From NCBI GenBank assembly GCA_963662155.1, contig OY759261.1, positions 40,654,496 to 40,718,495 on the forward strand: 64,000 bases of DNA, given 5' to 3'. The DNA comes from Lamellibrachia columna. Its lineage: Eukaryota > Annelida > Polychaeta > Sabellida > Siboglinidae. Made by a program: the position numbers and the translations under genes. Positions 45,668 to 57,760 of the stretch are shown here, one piece after another (positions within the stretch are counted from its first letter, which is position 1; each line of letters starts with the position of its first letter). Under the pieces are notes generated by a model, which did no database searches, was not told where the DNA came from, and saw only the letters and a program-made list of their open reading frames with translations.

Positions 45668-48600
45668 CAGACTTTTGTCTGTTTACGTCCATGTGTTTCC
45701 AGAATACATACACACATACGCACGCACACATACAAAACGTGCGTACGTGCATACGTGCGTATCAGCATACCTGCGTACCTGTACGTATGCATACATACAC
45801 ACATGCAGAATGCAAATATGCACGCATGCACGCACGCACACATGCACATACGCACATGTTCAAACACGCAAACATGCCCATATTCATACATGCACACATG
45901 CATGCAAACAAGCACAAATGCAAAAAATACATGCATGCATACATGCATACATACATACATACATACATATATACAAACATCCATACATACATACATACAT
46001 ACACACATACATACATACATGGATACATACATTCATACATTATATGTATACAATACAACACGAATCATTATCCAAACAGAGGCTCACTTCCAGTCCCAAG
46101 CTCCCTCCTACTTCTTCTCTGCCATAACTTCTCCAACAGGACATCGCGACTACCACAACTGACGGACACATGCGTGGTTGCATAAACGACCAGTTGGCTG
46201 AACACCATCATAGTTCTGGTGTCATTGAAACTGTGCACTTGGCTAACGTAACACAGTTTCAACGAAAAACGACATTTTTCACAATTGCACTGAGATTTTA
46301 CAAGTGAAATTAATATTATGAGTTTGATCCCTTGCATGTTTATAATTGATATTAGACAGGCTTTTCACACAATTTTCCCGCATTAAAGTAACACGTTTTT
46401 TTACCTGACTGGCATCACCACAGTTGCCGCCACGCAAGGTGATTCGCGCGTCTAAGTTAGCGAAATAATTCGAGAGATTCGCTCTGAAGACAAAGTCCGA
46501 TGACGTCACAGCCTGGCATGTGGCGTGGTCATGGTCAGTGAAGACGGCGCAGTCCCCGAACTCACGAAATCCCTCAGCAGAGGCAACGACGAGTTCTGCG
46601 GCTACACATAAATAAGTGAACATAATCAGATATGTTCCTCTCAGCGTTCATAACATTGATACGGCTTAACTTAATAATACGTAACGTGCAGCACTGCTTA
46701 CATTCGAACCTCTATTGCTGTCAAAATACCTTAAATATATAGTGCAACAAATAATAAATGTCGTCATTTAACTCTTTGTATGTAACATTTTGAATAAATT
46801 GCATTATAGTTGATTCGTATGTGAAACCGACTAGTTGACAAAACGATAATTCGAGTTTCCCGACATTGCATGTGGATGATGAAGCGAATCCCGATAAACA
46901 GTATCATTTAACAACACCGGCTTGCCGTCGGGGACAATATTCCCTACCACCTGGCTCTATCTACCCACGGTTCCCTACCACCTGGCACTATCTACCCATG
47001 GATCCATAACACTGTCTAATAAGGCATTTTTGGATCACTTTACAGCACGCAATTGCTGAAGAAAAAAATTATGTTAATTTTAAAATGTCAATATCTATTG
47101 TGACATATCTGGAAATATATTATTTGATTTTACATACTTTTTAAAAAAACTCTATACTTATATGTAAGCCTGGTGTTACGCTATGTATCGGATTATTCAT
47201 CAGTCGTATATGTCTTTGTGTATTTTTTGTATGATGAAGTGTATTTTTTTATATTAACAAGTTCACTCTATCCATATTCCAAATTGAAACATGCATGTCA
47301 CGTGGCAAATCGTAGCTAACATTAATTATTGTTCTGATGTACGTGTATAATGTAACGGAAATCGGAACAGTGCCAGTTGTCGTGGCAGTTAGCCATGACA
47401 CTCTCAAAACAATAGAACACAAAAAACACTCAAATGCCTAACTAAAATAAAATAGCCACCAAGGAAATAATAAAAGAAAGGATATCGATCGACCTACCCC
47501 AACAGTTAAGAAAATACCAGGAACTACATATATTATTGTATTGACCTTGACCGTTACTGTAGATCATAATTGTAAACCATTATTATGTAATTTGTAGTAT
47601 TATGTCTTCGTTGCGAACATGTCCCTTCTTTAGTATTTCATCCAGTATTCCACTTTGAAGCAGGAACTGAATTAATCGTTAGTTGAAACCAACACACCAT
47701 AACGTGTAAAAACACGATTGTGAATAATTAATCCTACATAAAATGGGAACTACACTGGGACACGAATATCGTCGTTATCACCAAACCTTCCCGCCGACAG
47801 TCGTCATTACGTCATCACTTTCAGCATCCATTTCGTCCACCTGTATGGTCAGCTCTCACTCACCCCATCCTCAACCCTTTTCACCCCCGTGTAGCATAAG
47901 GCGACAACAAATGTCATCCGGCCAACGAGCCAGGCGAGTTCATTCCAGGTTTCACCAGCCAACATCTCGTCAACTTCTCCAAACATAGTTCCCATCAAGC
48001 ACACACTCGTCATTCTCATTAAAAAATTCAAATTTCTCTCTCACCTGTCACTAAAATAATTTCTCCCACCAGCTACTCACACCATCCATCATTGTCATCA
48101 ATCGATTCAGCCATCAGTATCGTAATTATATTCTTTAGTTTTCACTTTCTCAACCGGAGTCACCCACAATAAAACAAGGCATGTTCTCATCGGAGAAACA
48201 CATGCAAAGAATACAAGGATGTCCACAACACCATATTGGATTTGTCACAACGTTTTTGCCTTGAAAAGGGTAACGAATTTTGCAGGCAGCTAGGGTTGCA
48301 GATATTGGTGATCTAAAACATATTTTTCATGTCTTGTATGCGTTGCATATGCAATGGAGAGAGAGCAGTGTCCACCATAAAGGAAGTAAATGAATGATTC
48401 AGTAGTATATGTTTCACCGATGCCTTTCAACAGATTCGAAGTAATTAGATGGTCGTTAAAAGAGAACGTTTCTGTATGAAATGTACCAGCTGGATGTAAA
48501 CGTGAATATACTAAACAAACTCCTCAGCTCACCGTCAAACACTTCTATTTCGCTCTGATGGAAGAATCCAGCTACGCTCGCAGCCACGAACAAGTAGCGC

Positions 48601-51600
48601 CGCCTGGTGTAGCGTGGATGTTCACAATTCAGACTGACGATTTGTGCTTGTCCCAATCTTCCGTGTGTGGCACATTTCAGAAAAGGCACCTCGCTGATTG
48701 GTCCATTGACGGTTCTAAGGTCCTGGTCCGTCAGACCCACGGCGAAATTTATTAGTCGATCTGTAAAAAGTCGACATAAGTGCAATTGCTTACCATATTG
48801 GAAGCAATTGTAGGTATGTTTCTGTGTCGCGGAACGGCATGGAAAGAGGCTATTCAACCAGCAGTGATTGACCAGTGTAGCCACCTACTGGCAATCACTG
48901 GGTGAACAGACAAAATAGCGACGTCGATTACCATTGCGCAACATAAAACATTCCTGAATATATTTATCATTTCACCAGCCAACATCTCGTCAACTTCTCC
49001 AAACATAGTTCCCATCAAGCACACACTCGTCATTCTCATTAAAAAATTCAAATTTCTCTCTCACCTGTCACTAAAATAATTTCTCCCACCAGCTACTCAC
49101 ACCATCCATCATTGTCATCAATCGATTCAGCCATCAGTATCGTAATTATATTCTTTAGTTTTCACTTTCTCAACCGGAGTCACCCACAATAAAACAAGGC
49201 ATGTTCTCATCGGAGAAACACATGCAAAGAATACAAGGATGTCCACAACACCATATTGGATTTGTCACAACGTTTTTGCCTTGAAAAGGGTAACGAATTT
49301 TGCAGGCAGCTAGGGTTGCAGATATTGGTGATCTAAAACATATTTTTCATGTCTTGTATGCGTTGCATATGCAATGGAGAGAGAGCAGTGTCCACCATAA
49401 AGGAAGTAAATGAATGATTCAGTAGTATATGTTTCACCGATGCCTTTCAACAGATTCGAAGTAATTAGATGGTCGTTAAAAGAGAACGTTTCTGTATGAA
49501 ATGTACCAGCTGGATGTAAACGTGAATATACTAAACAAACTCCTCAGCTCACCGTCAAACACTTCTATTTCGCTCTGATGGAAGAATCCAGCTACGCTCG
49601 CAGCCACGAACAAGTAGCGCCGCCTGGTGTAGCGTGGATGTTCACAATTCAGACTGACGATTTGTGCTTGTCCCAATCTTCCGTGTGTGGCACATTTCAG
49701 AAAAGGCACCTCGCTGATTGGTCCATTGACGGTTCTAAGGTCCTGGTCCGTCAGACCCACGGCGAAATTTATTAGTCGATCTGTAAAAAGTCGACATAAG
49801 TGCAATTGCTTACCATATTGGAAGCAATTGTAGGTATGTTTCTGTGTCGCGGAACGGCATGGAAAGAGGCTATTCAACCAGCAGTGATTGACCAGTGTAG
49901 CCACCTACTGGCAATCACTGGGTGAACAGACAAAATAGCGACGTCGATTACCATTGCGCAACATAAAACATTCCTGAATATATTTATCATTGCTTCACAT
50001 TTGGTGATTTCATTTGGTTGCATTATATAACTATTTATCCGCATATGACAACAACAACAACAACATAATAGGCAGCGTCCACTGAATGCTGTTCGTTGAT
50101 ACACCCCGTTCGGTGCCCATTCTGTGTAACATTGTGGTAACAAATCATCTAGTGTTATATATTCTACCACACATTGTCTATACGTGTACTATGATGCATG
50201 TTTATGGCTGAAATATATCATACGAGCGCGGGGGTCAAGGTTGGTTCGTTCATTTTAATGTTTTTATTCCTCCGGGTGTGTGGGTCTTGAGGGTCAACAT
50301 TTCAAATGGAATGCATCGGAATTTTTCAAATGTGGAATTACATGTTTTCCTATGTGCAGCTGTATTTGAAAATGCAACAATGATATGTACAAATATGTAC
50401 CTAGATGAATGGAGCAACCTTAAGTACTTGTCAAGTTATTGCAGCATGCAGCGCTGGCGAGAGTTGTTGTTGTTTGACTGGTGTCCGGTCCACCGTGTGG
50501 CGCCACTGTTATGAATCGCATAGTGTGCAGAGCACGTCTATGTAATGAACCAGGAACCGATTTATGCAGCCGCAGGCTGTTTTGCGCACCACCGCAAATC
50601 GGGTGCCGATTGGGGTCCTAACCAACGGATAATTTAAACAAATTGTGCTACGATTCCTTCCTGGGGACGTAGATGAACAGTAGAACGTTTGACGCCCGGT
50701 GTCGAAAGCGTCTAAGAAGTAGCATAGCGTACATATGAAAGCTCCATATTTGTAATATTGTAGATATCAATATACATTGCTTTAATTATAAACTACATAT
50801 GGCTGATTTTCTCCACGTGCGACGCCGGGTTACTCACTTACGCTTAAATAGTCCTTTTTTGGGACTTTGTTTATAATTTGCTATTGCAATGAACATTATC
50901 AACAAAGCGTGTGCTCTCAAAAACTTTTTATATTATTCATACAATTGATCTTACTACTAGTTTACGACCCTTATCTATAATAGCATACTAGGTTTCTATG
51001 TGTCGTAGTTTTTGTCTATGAAGCTTCCATCATTTGGTTTTGTACGCAGTAACGGTGGGATGATTATGCCCCGGATGTGAACACCGATTTCGAGGCGAAA
51101 CGGTCAATTTGCAAAAAAAAACGTTACTAAACGCACATTGACGCACAATATGCTTGATCACATTTCTTCTAGTATCACGAACATTATATTAATAAATACA
51201 TATAAATGTGGAACGCATTGGACAGCTTTAACAGTGAACGTAGGGAAAGGACATCAACATACTCTAATAATATCCGCAAACCTTTTGTATTCAGACGATA
51301 CACAACTATTTTGTGAGTGCATTCAATGAAAAAAATACGACATGGCAACCAACAGTGGCGTATTTAGTTGGGATTGGGCCATGACCCCATTTGGTTTACA
51401 CTTTTGAATTTGTTCGAATATAGCGTGTTGCTCCGCCATGTGGTAAACTAGTGGGTGAATTAGTTCACCCTCCCACGCGATATCTTCCATTCAACACAAC
51501 CAACCAAGTAGTAGTACGGCAGCAAGACAAAGAGAGTGGTGGACCGTAAATGTCAGCATCACAAAAAAGAGTATTGGTGACTAAGATAGTCAGAGCTGCC

Positions 51601-52093
51601 AAGTTTTGATGAGATGCGTGATATCGTGGGCGGATAAAAACTCTGAAGAATTGTGTCAGCACTTCTTGTCATCTAATTTCCACCGGGTACAGCACTTTAG
51701 ACACTGGAAAGTATTTATTAATTGACAAATATTTCATTATATATGCTGTAGCGTCTTATGAAAATGCGGAACGAAATACGCCCGATTCGTCTGAACAGTA
51801 AAATTAACAACATATATCTGGAAAAGCCTAATATGAAATGCACAGCAATATTTGTTTAAAGCAACTGTGAATGGACACTTGGAACCGTAACAAACCTCAC
51901 TTCAGCAATAAACTGGTCATCACTTAGGACGGACGCTGAATTGTCTTTACTAATTTCAAAACTACGAATGGTCTGCCATATGTACTAGACTTTCTTCTGA
52001 ATAGACGCTCCTTTGCCATTGCGACAGTCGGTATGTCAACGAGACGAAGTCAAAAAGTAACCCCGAATCGGTGATCCCCATGACGTTCTGCAC

Positions 52094-52176
<83 letters not shown>

Positions 52177-52270
52177 CGCACACACGCACGCACGCACACA
52201 CACACACATACGCACGCATACACACACACGCACACACGCACGCACACACGCACACACGCACGCACACACG

Positions 52271-52307
<37 letters not shown>

Positions 52308-53288
52308 AAACACACACACGCACGCACGCACACACACGCGCACGCACATACGCACGCACGCACGCACGCACACATACATTCGCGCGCTTGTTTATGCATG
52401 CACGCCTTTTTGTTCATCATTACATCAATAACACACACTACTTACAATAGAAACGGTCGTCTCTGTTGGTGATACATACTCCGGTGACACTGGTTCTCGC
52501 TTCCCCGAAGTCTACTGCCCATCACGCATTGTTACCCCGATTTGTGTTGAAGTGTGTTGTTTTGTCACCGTCATTCCCGAGTGAGGCCACCTTAGTTTCC
52601 TTCAAAAAACTCACGAACACCGGCTTGCCTATGCAATGTTCACTTCGGTTGTCACTGCAACACACCAGAGGGATGACGTCACATCGAATCCGTCCCTCCG
52701 TCCGTCCGTCCATGCATACGTGCACACTTCCATACCTACATGCATGCGTGTACCGTCAGTTGTACAATTGCCATATCAAATTAAGGCATTTGACTACATT
52801 TCTAATATATCACTATTACTTGCATTGAGCGGTCGGTCGTACATGCGTGAACTAATATTTAAAATCCTGGCCACAATCAATATGTCTTCGTCATCCGCTC
52901 GGTATCGCCAATAAGTTAAAATATAGGTCTAGGTCTATATTTTTCGATGCCAATTTAACCGGCATATTTTCATCTATATAGTTCAAGCAGAACATACGGC
53001 TTGCTTTTTTGTGTTATGTTTACCCTTGTGAATGCTTTGTTGAATATTTCCTCAAACTTGGTATATCGAAAACTACCCAAACACATTTGGTGTCCTCAGG
53101 AAATATCCGTACCACAAAAAACTGTGGACGATTCAATTTGATCAACATTGTTAAATGGAGCTACTGCTGTACAACTGATTTGTCATAGTGACTAAAATAG
53201 CTTTTCGTGAACTATCATATAATTACATACCGCACGCTATGCCGATCAATGATATCAGTGTCAAGGCATTGGTCGTCAGACGCTGCAT
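45346..53288 (-). CDS. Secreted galactose-binding-like protein gene, complete (copy 2)
   Basis: Four exons join in frame: 53288-53231, 48760-48533, 46595-46405, 45567-45346. All have GT-AG introns, in phases 1, 1, 0. The product is 232 residues: a 19-codon signal-peptide exon, a two-cysteine block ending QSEIEVFD, a block with GDCA/ATCQA/GNCGD, and a final block ending [10 protein letters not shown]. An identical second copy of exon 2 (49780-49553) could be spliced in as well, giving 308 residues. The family call rests on the EVEV/CEVEL strand endings and the paired-cysteine layout; carbohydrate binding is inferred only. One cysteine of copy 1's last exon is a serine here (RGSDY for RGCDF). 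Confidence 0.7.
45583..45664. repeat. (TA)n microsatellite in intron 3 of copy 2
   Basis: Pure TA run ~15 bases upstream of the exon 4 acceptor. Confidence 0.97.
45700..46050. repeat. (ACAT)n / (GCAC)n degenerate microsatellite
   Basis: ACACATACGCACGCAC, CATGCACACATG and ACATACAT units. It sits in the same intron as the GTAT array of copy 1 (6495-6960) and is the same repeat type once strand is considered, so it may pre-date the gene duplication. Confidence 0.9.
46405..46595 (-). CDS. Exon 3 of copy 2 (191 nt, phase 1-0)
   Basis: Acceptor GCCGCAG before 46595; donor GTAAAA below 46405. Encodes [18 protein letters not shown] to [13 protein letters not shown]; four residues shorter than copy 1 in the middle. 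Confidence 0.8.
46600..47950. other. Intron 2 of copy 2
   Basis: Positions 46860-47400 align to 3110-3620 in the homologous intron of copy 1. A ~34-bp unit (TTCCCTACCACCTGGC(T/A)CTATCTACCCA) is doubled at 46940-47000 only in this copy. Otherwise nothing seen. Confidence 0.65.
48533..48760 (-). CDS. Exon 2 of copy 2, proximal duplicate
   Basis: Acceptor TTTTTACAG before 48760, donor GTGAGC below 48533. 228 nt, phase 1-1, encoding [19 protein letters not shown]... to QSEIEVFD with cysteines in KCATHG and LNCEHP. Confidence 0.8.
49553..49780 (-). CDS. Exon 2 of copy 2, distal duplicate
   Basis: Identical to 48533-48760 with the same splice sites. Either exon can join exon 1, or both in series, with the frame kept because the exon is phase 1-1. 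Confidence 0.7.
49991..52085. other. Intron 1 of copy 2, part 1; no gene identified
   Basis: Contains an (AAC)n run at 50048-50064 and a weak repeat C match at about 50670-50730. A short + frame at 51240-51330 ([10 protein letters not shown]) hints at an RT remnant but is isolated. Confidence 0.55.
52089..52378. repeat. (CA)n / (ACGC)n microsatellite
   Basis: CA to 52171, then mixed ACGC, ACAC and ATACGC units to 52378. Confidence 0.97.
52379..53230. other. Intron 1 of copy 2, part 2; no gene identified
   Basis: No feature seen beyond a (CCGT)n patch at 52692-52712. Confidence 0.55.
53231..53288 (-). CDS. Exon 1 of copy 2: signal peptide
   Basis: ATG at 53288-53286, with A at -3, opens [19 protein letters not shown] and ends one base into the next codon at a GTATGT donor (53230-53225). 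An R near the N-terminus followed by a hydrophobic [10 protein letters not shown] core is a textbook secretion signal. The phase-1 end fits exon 2 exactly. Too short to stand out as a long open frame; called on sequence context and phase. Other exons between it and exon 2 cannot be excluded. Confidence 0.6.
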
Positions 53289-53849
53289 CGTGAAACAATC
53301 TTAAGGACCACGGCTACTTGATTCGGTGAAGAGTAACGACTGGTATGGAGACGACTGGTGCGCTGCGAAATTCAACTACGCTCTATTCCATCGCAAACAG
53401 TGATGCAAAACTACTTATTGTCCTTGCGGTATCGCATTGATCGCCCACATAATAAATTATTCAAATCCTCACTACTGTAATTTTTTATTGCCGCAGCACA
53501 GGTCGGGTAATCGATGTGGCGCTAACAGTCAACACGGGTCAACGCCATTATATTTGCCAATCAAATGACAACATTAACTGTCATATATTTGATAATTTAA
53601 CATAAGCAGCAGTCAACTAAATCTTTTTAAAATATATACAACATCAATTATTATAGCTTGGCGATATACGAACATTCACGTCACACGCCACCTCCCGCTT
53701 ACTACACCTTAAATAGTTACTACATAGATTGCAAGGAGACGCCAACGGCCTACCTTAGGCGATGGCTACGAAAGAATAAGAATTATTCGTGGTAATCACG
53801 AGAAATGGACTCAGAAGTCTGTTTGTCAGGCATGGCCAATACGGTACTG
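53289..53849. other. Upstream flank of copy 2, possible promoter region
   Basis: No clear TATA box within 60 bases of the start; TTTATTAT (minus strand) lies about 160 bases upstream. Nothing else recognised. Confidence 0.4.
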
Positions 53850-54040
53850 GCATGCCTATGTGTGTGTGAACATAGTTGTTTGTGGGTGCAAGTGTGCGTA
53901 CGTACATGCGTATGTATGTGCGCGTGTGTATATGTACATGCGTACATAAGTGCACGTGCGTGTGTGTGCATGTGAGTGTATGTGTGTGTGTGCGCGCGCG
54001 CGCGTGTGTGTGTGTGTGTGGTAAGAAGGATATATATATA
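53850..54040. repeat. (GT)n / (GTAC)n / (CG)n alternating tract
   Basis: Purine-pyrimidine alternation with a pure GCGCGCGCGCG stretch at 53992-54004, then GT and TATATATA. Confidence 0.93.
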
Positions 54041-54490
54041 TACGCTTGAACAAATACAGAGGAGAGCAGCTAAAATGATTCAAGAACTGAGATACCGTAG
54101 TTATGAAGAACGCCTAAACGTATATGATTTAACAACTTTAGATACAAGGAGGTGAAGAGGAGATCAGATTGAAGTTGTTAACATATTGAATGGGCATAAA
54201 AATACTGATAAAAATATATTTTTGTCACTCAAGAAAAATACTAGAAACAGAGGACATGAATATTAGCAAAGGATCAATGTAGATTATATATCAAGAAGTA
54301 CTCGTTCTCGACGAGGAGAATAAATGAATGGAACAAAGTATCTACAGATTGTCTAAATGCTAGCAGCATGACTATGTTTAAAAGCAAGGTTGACAAATAT
54401 CTCAGGAGGGCGGGTTACATATAAATAACAAATGTTAGACTCTCGGTAAGCCAATGGTTTCCTTGTCCACTTGCCATCTGAGCCTTTGCC
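54041..54490 (+). mobile_element. CR1-like 3' fragment
   Basis: Frames read LEQIQRRAAKMIQELRYRSY, DLTTLDTRR, RGDQIEVVNILNGH and a final INEWNK-like part; then a 3' terminus (CTCTCGGTAAGCCAATGG...CTTGCCATCTG) matching that of the large CR1-like element at 22226-22300. Several stops. It starts at a TA stretch. Confidence 0.88.
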
Positions 54491-57000
54491 TGGTATGAAG
54501 ATCTTGGTAAATATTGGAAGAGTATTGGATATTTATTACAGTCGCGTGATTTTGCATTCTAATACACGTGTTTACTTTGATTACTTCCTTTGCTATTTAG
54601 TTCAATTTCTTGCTAATGGCAATGCTAACATATTGGGCGACAGCAGAAGATTACCTGTTCAATAGCCTCCAGCCTCAATCCTGATTTCAGGGGGAAAGAG
54701 GACAGCATCAATAAAAAAAACTTCGTGACATCCACTGCCCCCATTTTACCAGCGTACTAAGCAAAACGCCTATCGATGTTAATCAACTTTCGAACATATT
54801 TACCTACGCTAAGAAAAAGGTATTTGACACATATTACATGTGATAAATAAAATTACTATACACATAAGCTTTGCGTCTGGGCCCCTAACAACCGTAATGG
54901 ATAATTATCTGTAAAAGTTTAGCGATAGCCCCAAATCAATTGTACGTCAGGGATTTACTTATTTAAAAATGTGCCAGATACTTCCAGCGAGGAGCCTGTT
55001 GTGGCACACAAACTGTGTAGTTGAAAGAACCCATTTTACATGCCTGTTTTGGAAATTGGTTCCCGGTCTATTTCCTGTCCCGCCCACTAAGAGGATAATA
55101 AAACGCCGGCTTCCATATTGGTTGGTTGACTGCCCTGGTGCATTGACTAGGAAATTGCCTTTGTCTTCTTGTGCAACAAAGGTCATCATGCCGTTAATAT
55201 GGGTACAAATCAATCGCAGCGCGCCTGGTGGATCGCTATTAGTTATGGGGTTTACATATCTGGCCTATTAATTATACACCAACATAGAATAATGAAATAA
55301 ATAATTGTTTTTGAAGGCAACTATTAAGATTTTCTTATTCAACCTTTCGGGAATCTTCGGTAGCATTCATCAACAACTGACTTGAAATTACTAGTTATTC
55401 TTCAGCTCGCAATTGGCACGACAAGCAAGACTTCCCATACTTGGCTGAGTCGGTCCCAATCGTCTCGATTAATGATGCTTTGGCAAGCATTACAGTTCAG
55501 TTCATTACAACAACATCTCGACTTATCTGCAATTACTGGGCGAAGACTATTCGTTGATATGTCCACCTCAGTATGTTGCCATATCCTAATGTATACAGTT
55601 TACTGAACTGTGGTAATATGCAGGTGAACAAAATACCAAAGCTTCGAAACGGCAGCAAGAGGACTGGAACCTGGTTGTCTCGGTTGAGAGTCGGACGTTC
55701 TGATCCTACGTCATCGAGCTCCACAGGTACCAGTAAATACTGCGTGTTTGTAGGTATATGGTTTATATCAGGGTTGTCTGAGTTGTTGGTTTCTCAGTTG
55801 CCAGCATTTCGTATGCGTCTTTCTCCGCTGTTATTGGGTCACTCTTGATTATTAGTTTTATTCAACCGGGACAGTTCGGATGGAAGATGCCCAAAAACCA
55901 GCATCAGGGATTCAAATAGGACGTCACATGGATGTAATTATTATCGTTGACTGACTTCACAGCGTCAGTCCTCATCGTGCTTTCAAATCTAACATCTTCA
56001 AGGGATGCCAATTGTCTTGATCCCTACTTCACCTCTTCCTGGATAAACAATGTATACGTCACATCAAATGTTGTCCGAGCAATATCAGTTACATAACATT
56101 TGTGTGACGCCGATATAAGTTTTAATGTCTTCACCGTCAGATCAGCTGTGATATTTCTACATATCATTTATTCAATTTACAAACCTTGGAAAGCCTGTAA
56201 GTGAAATCAATGGATAACGTAGAGAATATTCTTAACGTGGACGTTGCTTTCCGCCATTTGGATGTTTTGTGACGACCAGGGAAGTTGATTGGACGAAAGC
56301 CCCCATATATAGGAGCTGAGTACAGTTGCAATTTACAACATGTTAATATTTCATTAAAACAAAGCTATTAAGCCTCTCGTCAGAAAACGTAGAAATCGTC
56401 ATGATGATGGTTCCTATATTGTGGACCCACAAACACTAATACATTATCACACCACATACACAAAACAACCATTGCCATCAAGAGATAATTGAGCGCCATC
56501 GAATAAAGCTATTTTTATTTTACTAAAACCATTTCACTAATTTTCTGGATTAAATACGCACGTAAAAGCTAATGGGGACATATTCGTGAATTTCAACCAT
56601 ACATATTATCGATACATTACAATATTATGTTATATTGTTACAAAAAAATGGCATTGTCCATCCATTCTGTACTCGAATTGGTGCGTATCAAATTAGTGTG
56701 CGTGTATAGTGCATAATGTTCGGTATCATTCTAGCACAATACGGATATAAATGTGTCGTTAATATGTAGGTTAATACCTCATCCGACGTGACCGTTCAGC
56801 GTATAATTCGGATTAATTAGTGATGTAGTTAACTGAAACGTTATCCAATCTCGCCTGGCCATAACTTTTCGATAAAATGCTTACTTAAAACGTATTTGAT
56901 ACACTTCTTCTTGGCAACACACATGTTACTTTGGAAGGGGCAACCGCACACTTCATATTATAATAAGATATATCAGAAGCAACAATACCAAAAGCTGAGT
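54491..57000. other. Mostly unassigned DNA
   Basis: One minus-strand open segment is listed separately. CCATATATAGGAG at about 56306 is TATA-like on the + strand, but no gene follows. Nothing else recognised. Confidence 0.5.
55402..55600 (-). other. Unidentified cysteine-containing open segment
   Basis: A minus-strand frame of ~62 codons ends TGA at 55404-55402 and reads ...KSRCCCNELNCNACQSIIN then RDDWDRLSQVWEVLLVV. It has plausible protein composition and a possible acceptor (TTACCACAG or ACATTAG) upstream, but an in-frame stop lies just beyond and no domain is recognised. It could be an exon or relic of a mobile element. Confidence 0.25.
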
Positions 57001-57415
57001 CAGTATTATGATTATGATGATCATGATTAAGATTAATATTACGATTATGGTAATGATGATTATTTTCATGATAATGCTTGTCATTATTGTTATGATTATG
57101 ATTATCATTGTGATTGTGATTCTGACTATGATTATTATTGTGATAATTAGAATTATAAAAATATATTATAATTAATATAAACATGATAACTATGATAATC
57201 ATAATAATAATTGTAATCACAATAATCATGATAATCGTAATAATAATATCACTCATCGTAATCATGAAAATTAAAATAATTAAAATAATCATAACAAACA
57301 CAATAATAAAAATTATCACAATTATTACAATTATAAAATAATCACAACAATCACAATAATCACAATAATCACAATTATCACAATAATCACAATAATCACA
57401 ATAATACACACAATT
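57000..57415. repeat. (ATAATCACA)n-like AT-rich repeat
   Basis: The left half reads TTATGATTATGATT, the right half CACAATAATCACAAT, so the tract changes strand bias in the middle (about 57160) and can form an inverted structure. Right end has ~9-bp units. Confidence 0.85.
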
Positions 57416-57436
57416 TATAAAAACACGCTTCCCATG

Positions 57437-57760
57437 CTAGCGAGTTGGTTTCACCACACCTGAACATGGACACAGAATGTCTTTCTGAGCCTCCTTCACA
57501 TACTCCTGGATGGACTCGTGCAAGTACCACTGTCGCTGTGCACTCATGCCGGGTGCTGGCAAAGCGACAGTTGCGGTGGTTTTCAGTGCACTGTACTCGC
57601 TGACCATGCTGGCGAAGATTGCCTCAGCCGAGTCGAGTGCGTAGTGCACCAACAGGTTTCCAGAGTGTGCAGAGAAAACCGAAAGTGCATGTTCATTTGG
57701 CACGAAGCAGGGTCTTGTAGAACTTACTGATGACTGATGTGGGCTAGCCAGTCTCCAACA
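57437..57760 (-). CDS. Hypothetical open segment, unidentified
   Basis: Minus-strand frame of about 105 codons from near 57755 (WRLASPHQSSV) through FVPNEHALSVFSAHSGNLLV, IFASMVSEYSALKTTA and SIQEYVKEAQKD to CPCSGVVKPTR and a stop at 57437-57439. Codon use is balanced and G+C is higher than in the surroundings, so it resembles real coding sequence. No start codon is clear and no domain is recognised. It may be an exon of a host gene or part of a transposase-like protein. Two cysteines (CPC) near the end. Confidence 0.35.
   Translation of the reverse strand, partial: CWRLASPHQSSVSSTRPCFVPNEHALSVFSAHSGNLLVHYALDSAEAIFASMVSEYSALKTTATVALPAPGMSAQRQWYLHESIQEYVKEAQKDILCPCSGVVKPTR

Larger units (their letters stand above)
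47951..49990. repeat. Exact 1,020-bp tandem duplication containing exon 2
   Basis: 47951-48970 and 48971-49990 look identical throughout by eye, including microvariants. The outer joints are ...CCAGGT/TTCACCAGCC (left), ...TATTTATCAT/TTCACCAGCC (middle) and ...TATTTATCAT/TGCTTCACAT (right). Each copy holds one entire exon 2 with both splice sites. Confidence 0.95.

Noticed and set aside
48558..48755. 65-residue + strand frame within exon 2 (and its duplicate at 49578-49775)
   Set aside because: Antisense shadow of the minus-strand exon, which has splice sites and a paralogue.
51240..51330. Possible RT active site [10 protein letters not shown] on the + strand
   Set aside because: Single motif without flanking RT motifs; could be chance or a tiny relic.
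56300..56330. TATA-box promoter at CCATATATAGGAG
   Set aside because: No supported gene follows on the + strand; TA-rich words are frequent here.
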